From: Bacillota bacterium
Lineage (GTDB): Bacteria; Bacillota; Clostridia; Christensenellales; UMGS416
Assembly (NCBI GenBank): GCA_023409755.1
Contig: JAEYRA010000169.1
Span: 1-11,267 of the forward strand
Direction: 5' to 3'
Length of the DNA: 11,267 nt
A program made the position numbers and the translations under genes. Position 1 is the stretch's first letter, and every line of letters starts with the position of its first letter. This document shows, piece after piece, positions 6,333 through 11,267 of the stretch. Under the pieces are notes generated by a model, which was not told where the DNA came from, searched no databases, and saw only the letters and a list, made by a program, of their open reading frames with translations.

Positions 6333-7400
6333 CTAGAGCTGCAGCGGATAAATGCCCGCCTTCACCGCTTTGCGGTAGGCGGGGCAGCGAGTGTGGTCGC
6401 CGAACCACTGACAACGACTGCAGTGCAGGCAGGGGATAAGCGGGGCGGGGTCATTCTCCAGCGCCTTGGCGGCCCAATGGGGGTCGGTCAGCATGGCCTT
6501 TCCAACGGCGGCAAAGTCAGCCCAGCCTTCGGCGATGAGGCGGTTTGCCATTGCCGGGTCGTCCAGCCCGCCTACGGCAATGACCGGGACTTTGACATGC
6601 TTCTTGATGTATGCTCCACGCCATGCCAAGGCGGAGAAGGGGAATTCTTCCGGCGATGTGACGACCTCGTCGGCCTCCATGCCGCTCGAGACGTTCAGAA
6701 GGTCGAACCCCATGCGTTCGTATTCCAGGCAATTTTCCAGCCCCACGGCCATCGTCGGGTTGTCCACCCCCGTGCGGATGGTTACCAGGAAATCGCTCCG
6801 CACCGACTGGCGGATACCCTCGTAAATCTCGCGCACCAGCTGCAGATGGTCGCCGTAGCGGTCGGCGCGGCGGTTGAGTTTGGGGTTGGTGAAGGCACAG
6901 AGCAGATACCCGTGGGCTCCGTGCAGCTCCACGCCGTCGTACCCGGCCCGTTCGGCCCGCTGTGCGGCGGTCACGAAACCATCGCGGATGCGCACGACCT
7001 CGTCGAGGGTCAGCGCCCGGTGCAGGCCATCACCGTTGGTGTACTCGCTGGGGCCCACAAACACCACATCATCGGGTTCGCCCTGCGTGCTGGCGTAGTG
7101 AATCTGCACCAGCATGAGGGCACCGGTAGCCTTGCAACGATCAACGATGCGGCGGTTGTCGTCAATCTGCCAGTCCGCCCACAGGCCCAGTTGCTCGCCG
7201 GCGAGCTTGCCCTCCGGCAGCACGCAGGTGGCCTCCTGCACGATGATGCCGCTGCCGCTATCAGCAAAAGCGCCGTAGAGCGACAGGAGCTCCGGTGTGA
7301 CGCGCCCGTCGCGGTGCAGTTTGGTCACGACCATCGGTGGAACGACGATGCGGTTCTTGACGGTGTGCTTGCCGATTTGAATGGGTGAAGTAAGATCCAT
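6333..7400 (-). CDS. NADH:flavin oxidoreductase, old yellow enzyme family, with a C-terminal cysteine cluster
   Basis: A 355-residue FMN-binding TIM-barrel enzyme, expected to reduce activated C=C bonds, nitro groups or quinones using NAD(P)H. Numbered from the start chosen here, the barrel begins at LTSPIQIGKHTVKNRIVVPPM, split over residues 3-23. The central VELHGAHGYLL carries H160 and H163, the OYE substrate-anion pair, followed by NRRADRYG. Phosphate binding is expected at the late VIAVGGLDD and VGKAML segments. The C-terminus has Cys324, Cys327, Cys330 and Cys339 (CxxCxxC then x8 C), a layout resembling the [4Fe-4S] site of the dienoyl-CoA reductase/trimethylamine dehydrogenase group. 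The flavodoxin/NAD domains of those larger enzymes are absent. The ATG at 7400 is preferred (AGGGAG four bases upstream). It shares a base with the TGA of the upstream NimA-like gene; 7403 is an alternative, giving a 4-base overlap. Coupled translation is likely. Confidence 0.9.
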   Translation of the reverse strand: MDLTSPIQIGKHTVKNRIVVPPMVVTKLHRDGRVTPELLSLYGAFADSGSGIIVQEATCVLPEGKLAGEQLGLWADWQIDDNRRIVDRCKATGALMLVQIHYASTQGEPDDVVFVGPSEYTNGDGLHRALTLDEVVRIRDGFVTAAQRAERAGYDGVELHGAHGYLLCAFTNPKLNRRADRYGDHLQLVREIYEGIRQSVRSDFLVTIRTGVDNPTMAVGLENCLEYERMGFDLLNVSSGMEADEVVTSPEEFPFSALAWRGAYIKKHVKVPVIAVGGLDDPAMANRLIAEGWADFAAVGKAMLTDPHWAAKALENDPAPLIPCLHCSRCQWFGDHTRCPAYRKAVKAGIYPLQL

Positions 7401-7873
7401 CATTCTCCCTCTCTCTTTGTGCATTTAGCGTCAATGCGTTCAATGTCCAGTGCCAGCACCAGCGCCCGTGGGCCGTCGGCGGCGATGAACCGCTCGCTGT
7501 CCTCGCCCGTGATGCCATTCTGCAGGTTGATGGCATGCAGACCGTCGTGGCGCTCTCGCTCGTCCTCCACCACCCGCAGGGGGCCGTAGGCCATCACGCA
7601 CGCATAATGGACGGTGGCCTCCCCCGGCAGGATGACCTGGCTGGGAACGGCGGTGAACCACCCCACAGGGTTGGTGCGTACGAAGTCCACCTTCTGTCCG
7701 TCCTTGGCGCTGTGGAAATAGAGCGTCTTTCCGATGAGACCGTGGCTCAGCGGCACGCCATAGGGCAGGCCGTCAGCGGCCAGTGACAGTACGCCCCAGG
7801 TCGCGGCCTTCAGGTATTCATAAGCGGTGGCTTCGTCGCGTTGGTTGGCCTTCCGGCGCATTTCCTTATACAT
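7400..7873 (-). CDS. Pyridoxamine 5'-phosphate oxidase-fold flavin-binding protein, NimA-like
   Basis: A 157-residue split-barrel protein. The opening MRRKANQRD, then GVLSLAADGLPYGVPLSHG (27-45) and LYFHSAKDGQKVDFVRTNP (51-69), match the layout of the nitroimidazole-resistance (Nim)/PNPOx-like family. ACVMAYGPLRVVED (91-104) is the matching downstream strand. Such proteins bind FMN or heme, and some reduce nitroimidazoles; most chromosomal copies have no proven substrate, so resistance should not be assumed. The ATG at 7873 follows GAGGTG with five bases of spacing. It is the first gene of a minus-strand pair, and its stop overlaps the start of the old-yellow-enzyme gene, suggesting a shared flavin-redox role. 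A -10-like TATGAT sits at 7924-7919, but I see no good -35. Confidence 0.85.
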   Translation of the reverse strand: MYKEMRRKANQRDEATAYEYLKAATWGVLSLAADGLPYGVPLSHGLIGKTLYFHSAKDGQKVDFVRTNPVGWFTAVPSQVILPGEATVHYACVMAYGPLRVVEDERERHDGLHAINLQNGITGEDSERFIAADGPRALVLALDIERIDAKCTKREGE

Positions 7874-7978
7874 GGTTCACCTCGCCAGCGATCTTCTTCC
7901 AATGGATGAGGTTACCATATCATAGCGCCGAAGGTGAAGCAACTGATGTCTAGAATGGAAGTGTGTTATCATCAAAGA

Positions 7979-7998
7979 GCATTCGTGCGTGCGAATGC
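7979..7998. promoter_or_regulatory. Inverted repeat in the divergent NimA-like/argS intergenic region
   Basis: GCATTCG (7979-7985) and CGAATGC (7992-7998) form 7-base arms around a 6-base centre. There is no T-run on either side, so it is not terminator-like. It lies 48 bases upstream of the argS -35 and about 105 bases upstream of the NimA-like ATG. It could be an operator for either gene, or chance. Confidence 0.3.
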
Positions 7999-8045
7999 GG
8001 GTTCTATAGGTATATTCTTTGCTTCGTTTCACCCAGCCCCGTGCC

Positions 8046-8074
8046 TTGACGCAGGCTTGGTAGGGTGTTAATAT
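8046..8074 (+). promoter_or_regulatory. Sigma-A promoter of argS
   Basis: TTGACG (8046-8051, 5/6) and TAATAT (8069-8074, 4/6; TTAATA one base earlier is an alternative) are spaced by 17 bases. Transcription should start near 8081, giving a leader of about 45 bases. That leaves no room for a T-box riboswitch, a common control of clostridial aminoacyl-tRNA synthetase genes. Confidence 0.75.
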
Positions 8075-8110
8075 TTCTTTTTAGGCAAGAATATGTCATT
8101 GGATGCAGAA

Positions 8111-8117
8111 AAAGGAG
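8111..8117 (+). promoter_or_regulatory. Ribosome binding site that fixes the argS start
   Basis: AAAGGAG lies seven bases before the ATG at 8125. An in-frame upstream ATG at 8065 overlaps the -10 region and would precede the predicted transcription start, so it cannot be the natural start. Confidence 0.85.
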
Positions 8118-8124
8118 CGGGACG

Positions 8125-9822
8125 ATGGATTTCAAAGAGCAAATCGCCGCGGCAATCGCGCCGCACGCAGGGATGGACGCCAAGGAGCTGGAGAGCTTCC
8201 TGGAGGTGCCGCAGGACAGTAAGCTGGGGGATTTCGCGTTCCCGTGCTTCCGCCTGGCCAAAACCCTGCGAAAGGCTCCGCCGGCCATCGCGGCGGACTT
8301 GGCGCAGGCGGTGGTGAAACCCGCCGCCGTCTCCCGCGTGGAGGCCGTGGGCGGCTACCTCAATTTCTTCATCGATCGTGGGCTGTGGGCCAGCACGGTG
8401 TTGGAGGCCATCGCCGGGCAGGGCGAGGGCTATGGTGCGGGGCAGGAGGGCGAGGGAAAGACCGTTGTCATCGATTATTCCTCCATCAACATCGCCAAGC
8501 CCTTTGCGCACCATCACCTCTCCACCACGGCCATCGGCCACTCGCTCTACCGCATTTTCCAGAACCTCGGCTATCACTGCGTCAGCATCAATTACCTGGG
8601 CGACTGGGGCACGCAGTTTGGCAAGCAGATCGTGGCTTACAAGCGCTGGGGCGACCGCGCGGCGGTGGAAGCCGGCGGCATTCGGGAGTTGGTGCGGCTC
8701 TACGTGCGCTTCCACGAGGAAGCCGAGCAGAACCCCGCCCTGGACGACGAGGCCCGCGCCTGGTTTAAGAAGATTGAGGATGGCGACGGGGAAGCCCTGG
8801 AACTGTTCAACTGGTTCAAGGAGATTACCCTCATCGATGTGCAAAAGGTATACAACCAGCTGGGCATCACTTTTGACAGCTACAACGGCGAGGCGTTCTA
8901 CAGTGACAAGATGGAGCCGGTGGTGGAGGAGTTGAGGCAGAAGGGCCTGCTGAAGGAGAGCGACGGCGCGCTTGTCGTCGATTTGGAAGAGTACAACATG
9001 CCGCCCTGCCTCATTAAGAAGAGCGACGGCGCCACTCTTTACACCACCCGCGATCTGGCCGCCGCCATCTGGCGCAAGAAGGAGTACAACTTCGACAAGA
9101 GCCTCTATGTGGTGGCCTACCAGCAGAACCTCCACTTCGCTCAGTTCTTCAAGGTGCTGGAGCTGATGGGGTATGACTGGGTCTGCAATATGAAGCACGT
9201 CAACTTTGGGATGATCAGTATGGCCGACGGCTCCATGTCCACCCGCAAGGGCCGCGTCATTTGGCTGGAAGACGTGCTGGCCGCCGCGCGGGAGAAGGCG
9301 CTGGAGGTCATCAAGGTGAAAAGCCCCGACCTGGAGGGCAAAGAGGACATCGCCCGGCAGGTGGGCGTGGGCGCGGTGCTCTTCAGCGTGCTGTGCAATA
9401 ACCGCATCAAGGACATCGTGTTCGACTGGGACACCGTGCTCAATTTTGACGGGGAAACGGCCCCCTACATCCAGTACACCCACGCTCGCTGCTGCAGCGT
9501 GCGGCGCAAGGCCCCAACCCTGCCTGAGGGCATCACGCCGGACTGGTCGGTTCTCACCAACGACGAGGCGCAGGGCTTGCTGAAGGAGTTGGCCGGCTTC
9601 CCCGATGCCATTCGCGAAGCTGCCGATCGGTATGAACCCATGGTCGTCTCCCGTCAGATCATCGAGGTGGCCAAGGCATTCAACAAGTTCTACTACGAGC
9701 ATCGCATCCTGGAGGGTGAGCCCGGGCAGATCTGTGCCAAGCTGCTACTGACAGACGCGGTGCGGCTGGTCATTCGCCGTGGCCTGTGGCTCTTGGGCAT
9801 CGAGGCACCGGAGCGCATGTGA
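8125..9822 (+). CDS. argS: Arginyl-tRNA synthetase
   Basis: A 565-residue class I aminoacyl-tRNA synthetase that charges tRNA-Arg in an ATP-dependent reaction, of normal length for the family. Residues 1-85 form the N-terminal Add1-type domain (DSKLGDFAFPCFRLAKTLRK). The Rossmann catalytic core starts near 113. The segment INIAKPF-AHHH-LSTTAIGHSL puts AHHH (128-131) where the HIGH signature belongs, while NYLGDWGTQFGKQI (156-169) is canonical. The KMSK-equivalent loop reads SMSTRKG (370-376), with Ser at the first position. The insert YQQNLHFAQFFKVLELMGYDW (332-352, split here for reference) corresponds to the usual EQ..HF segment. The C-terminal DALR anticodon-binding domain runs from about 446 and ends in the typical PERM. 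The frame is intact through both altered motifs, so they are not frameshift artefacts. No T-box is present and no clear terminator follows. Confidence 0.95.
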   Translation: MDFKEQIAAAIAPHAGMDAKELESFLEVPQDSKLGDFAFPCFRLAKTLRKAPPAIAADLAQAVVKPAAVSRVEAVGGYLNFFIDRGLWASTVLEAIAGQGEGYGAGQEGEGKTVVIDYSSINIAKPFAHHHLSTTAIGHSLYRIFQNLGYHCVSINYLGDWGTQFGKQIVAYKRWGDRAAVEAGGIRELVRLYVRFHEEAEQNPALDDEARAWFKKIEDGDGEALELFNWFKEITLIDVQKVYNQLGITFDSYNGEAFYSDKMEPVVEELRQKGLLKESDGALVVDLEEYNMPPCLIKKSDGATLYTTRDLAAAIWRKKEYNFDKSLYVVAYQQNLHFAQFFKVLELMGYDWVCNMKHVNFGMISMADGSMSTRKGRVIWLEDVLAAAREKALEVIKVKSPDLEGKEDIARQVGVGAVLFSVLCNNRIKDIVFDWDTVLNFDGETAPYIQYTHARCCSVRRKAPTLPEGITPDWSVLTNDEAQGLLKELAGFPDAIREAADRYEPMVVSRQIIEVAKAFNKFYYEHRILEGEPGQICAKLLLTDAVRLVIRRGLWLLGIEAPERM

Positions 9823-9869
9823 GCAAGGGTATGCTGACTGCCCCAATCCGTGCCGATGCGACAAAATGC

Positions 9870-9898
9870 TTGACTGCCCGACACACGCTGGGTATTAT
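9870..9898 (+). promoter_or_regulatory. Sigma-A promoter of the 209-residue hypothetical gene
   Basis: TTGACT (9870-9875, 5/6) and TATTAT (9893-9898, 5/6) with a 17-base spacer. The predicted start near 9905 gives a leader of about 45 bases. As the nearest good upstream promoter it may also feed fhs. Confidence 0.8.
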
Positions 9899-9938
9899 TA
9901 ACCTTATGGAACTATGCCCATTTCTCAGATCGCTCTGC

Positions 9939-9943
9939 AGGAG
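9939..9943 (+). promoter_or_regulatory. Ribosome binding site that fixes the start of the hypothetical gene
   Basis: AGGAG is six bases before the ATG at 9950. An in-frame ATG at 9914 has no such site and lies almost at the predicted transcription start, so 9950 is preferred. Confidence 0.8.
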
Positions 9944-9949
9944 AAGTAC

Positions 9950-10579
9950 ATGCTGACCAAGTGCGATTTCAAGATGGAGAAATACGCCTGTCTCATCACG
10001 CTGCCGGAGGACAGGCCCATTCTCCCCGGCCGGATGCTGCGCGCAATCGTGGCCAATCTGGAACGGCGCTACCAGCTTCTGGAGTTCTCCAGTGTTGTGG
10101 GCTACCGCGAGGTAGACACGATGGAGGATGTGTTGGGCGTGGTGGAGTTGCACACGGGTTTTTTCCACCGGCTCTTTGGCAAGCACCGGCTCTGCGTCTT
10201 TCAGAAGCCTCACCCCAGCCTTTATGACCCGGAGTATATGACGCTGACGGAGGAGGAAATGGAGGAGTTCCGCGAGCGGCTGCCTCAGGAGGAGGAGCTG
10301 GTGACCGAGGACTTCACCGTCTCCATCCCGTCGCAGTTTTTCCTTGCCATGACCATCGACGACTACAAGATGGTCATTGACATCCTGAACCACCTGAAGC
10401 TCAAGGATTTCACCGACGTGCGCGAAGCCATCGCCACACTTTTTGACGGCGTTGTCTCCGTCTTTGACGAGACGGAGTTGCTGGCCGAATACACCGATGA
10501 CATGCTTCCCGACCTGTTGGCTGAGGGGCTGGAGGAGTGGGTCAACCCGCCCGAGCAGGTGGAGCGGCTGGATATTTGA
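9950..10579 (+). CDS. Hypothetical acidic cytoplasmic protein of unknown family
   Basis: A 209-residue protein that I do not recognise. It has no signal peptide, membrane segment or cysteine cluster. The N-terminal part (about 10-90) mixes predicted strands and helices, with PGRMLRAIVANLERRYQLLE (27-46) as a likely amphipathic helix and GFFHRLFGKHRLCVFQKPHP (70-89) as the only clearly basic stretch. A very acidic segment follows (TLTEEEMEEFRERL, then EEELVTED, 98-121). The C-terminal half is helical-looking and acidic, ending WVNPPEQVERLDI. Strong promoter, ribosome binding site and terminator show it is a genuine expressed gene. Its position between argS and fhs gives no firm clue to function. 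Codon use matches its neighbours, so recent transfer is not indicated. Confidence 0.85.
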   Translation: MLTKCDFKMEKYACLITLPEDRPILPGRMLRAIVANLERRYQLLEFSSVVGYREVDTMEDVLGVVELHTGFFHRLFGKHRLCVFQKPHPSLYDPEYMTLTEEEMEEFRERLPQEEELVTEDFTVSIPSQFFLAMTIDDYKMVIDILNHLKLKDFTDVREAIATLFDGVVSVFDETELLAEYTDDMLPDLLAEGLEEWVNPPEQVERLDI

Positions 10580-10610
10580 ATGAGCAGCGCAACCAATGGG
10601 AATACCAGAG

Positions 10611-10636
10611 AAGGCGAATGGAACATTCGCCTTTTT
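10611..10636 (+). terminator. Intrinsic terminator between the hypothetical gene and fhs
   Basis: AAGGCGAATG (10611-10620) pairs perfectly with CATTCGCCTT (10624-10633) around a 3-base loop. The T-run at 10632-10636 completes a textbook rho-independent terminator. It begins 32 bases after the hypothetical gene's stop. Confidence 0.88.
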
Positions 10637-10661
10637 GTGTGGCGCACATGGGAGGATCAGT

Positions 10662-11267
10662 ATGCTGACAGACATTGAAATCGCCCGCGCGGCGAATATG
10701 GAACCGATGGAGGCCATCGCGGCGAAGCTGGGAATGGGGGCGGGGGAACTCATCCCCTATGGCCGGCACAAGGCCAAGATACCCCTGGACGTGGTGGAAC
10801 GGCTGCGCGCGAGCGGACGGCAGGGCCGGCTTGTGCTGGTGACGGCCATCAACCCCACGCCAGCCGGTGAGGGCAAAACCACGACCTCCGTGGGGTTGGG
10901 TGACGGCCTGGCGCGGCTGGGGCAGCGGGTCGCGCTGGCCCTGCGGGAGCCGTCGCTGGGCCCGGTGTTTGGCGTGAAGGGCGGCGCGGCCGGCGGTGGC
11001 CATGCCCAGGTCGTGCCGATGGAGGATTTGAACCTCCACTTTACCGGCGACATCCACGCGGTGACCGCGGCCAACAACCTACTGGCTGCCATTTTAGATA
11101 ACCACCTCTTCCAGGGCAACGAGCTGCGCATCGACCCCCAAACGATTGCCTGGCGGCGTGCGCTCGATATGAACGACCGGCAGCTCCGGCAGATTGAGAG
11201 CGGCCTGGGCCGTGGCAACGGCGTGCCCCGTTCGGATGGGTTTGACATCACCGCTGCGTCCGAAGTG
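10662..11267 (+). CDS. fhs: Formate--tetrahydrofolate ligase (partial, N-terminal 202 residues)
   Basis: Catalyses ATP-dependent joining of formate and tetrahydrofolate to 10-formyl-THF, feeding the one-carbon pool and, where present, the Wood-Ljungdahl methyl branch. The full family length is about 556 residues; the frame is open to the right edge. The ATG follows GGGAGG with six bases of spacing. The N-terminal PYGRHKAKI is typical, the P-loop TPAGEGKT is at 66-73, and [20 protein letters not shown] (95-114) continues into [15 protein letters not shown], all diagnostic. [16 protein letters not shown] closes the window. No promoter can fit between the preceding terminator and this start, so its transcription is an open question. 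Confidence 0.96.
   Translation, partial: MLTDIEIARAANMEPMEAIAAKLGMGAGELIPYGRHKAKIPLDVVERLRASGRQGRLVLVTAINPTPAGEGKTTTSVGLGDGLARLGQRVALALREPSLGPVFGVKGGAAGGGHAQVVPMEDLNLHFTGDIHAVTAANNLLAAILDNHLFQGNELRIDPQTIAWRRALDMNDRQLRQIESGLGRGNGVPRSDGFDITAASEV

Noticed and set aside
6393..7388. Plus-strand open frame antisense to the old-yellow-enzyme gene
   Set aside because: The minus strand has the HGAHGYLL and NRRADRYG motifs; the plus frame has no start signal or family resemblance.
8068..9702. Minus-strand open frame of about 544 codons antisense to argS
   Set aside because: It is a GC-driven shadow of argS. It begins inside argS, has no ribosome binding site and gives no recognisable domain.
9770..10753. 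Minus-strand open frame across the hypothetical gene and fhs start
   Set aside because: It runs through a clear promoter, terminator and two well-started plus-strand genes; its product is low-complexity shadow sequence.

Overview
The window looks like chromosomal DNA from a Bacillota (Firmicutes) anaerobe, probably a fairly GC-rich member of Clostridia. The reasons are: strong purine-rich ribosome binding sites before nearly every gene, consensus sigma-A promoters with 17-base spacers, a PPi-type phosphofructokinase, formate-tetrahydrofolate ligase, and an ArgRS of a clostridial-looking type. Genus cannot be read from the sequence alone.

Layout. (1) 1-2454, minus strand: a large secreted protein, cut by the left edge. 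It has a signal peptide, a NodB-type polysaccharide deacetylase domain, a small beta-rich linker domain, then a tandem array of 71-residue InlB B-type (Listeria-Bacteroides) repeats running off the window. (2) 2455-3109: about 650 bases, more AT-rich, with no gene I can support. (3) 3194-4147, minus: a D-2-hydroxyacid dehydrogenase with its own promoter, a possible paired operator and a terminator. (4) 4440-5684, plus: PPi-dependent 6-phosphofructokinase, divergent from the dehydrogenase. (5) 5814-7873, minus: three genes, in transcription order a NimA-like flavin-binding protein, an old-yellow-enzyme-type oxidoreductase whose start overlaps the stop of the first, and a PhnB-like VOC protein. 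A terminator with a T-tract on the minus strand lies beyond them. (6) 8125-9822, plus: argS, with its own promoter and no T-box leader. (7) 9950-10579, plus: an unrecognised 209-residue acidic protein with a near-consensus promoter and a clear intrinsic terminator. (8) 10662 to the right edge, plus: the first 202 codons of fhs, starting only 25 bases after that terminator.

Functionally the right two thirds is central metabolism and translation: reversible PPi-linked glycolysis, 2-hydroxyacid/2-oxoacid interconversion, flavin redox chemistry, arginyl-tRNA charging and entry of formate into the one-carbon pool. The left end is an accessory cell-surface gene with a repeat array that appears to be expanding.

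I see no CRISPR array, tRNA, rRNA, intact insertion sequence or obvious new defence system. The most notable points are the deacetylase-plus-B-repeat architecture with an alternating repeat pattern, an ArgRS whose HIGH motif reads AHHH, twin 12-base direct repeats around the dehydrogenase promoter, and a terminator placed directly in front of fhs.
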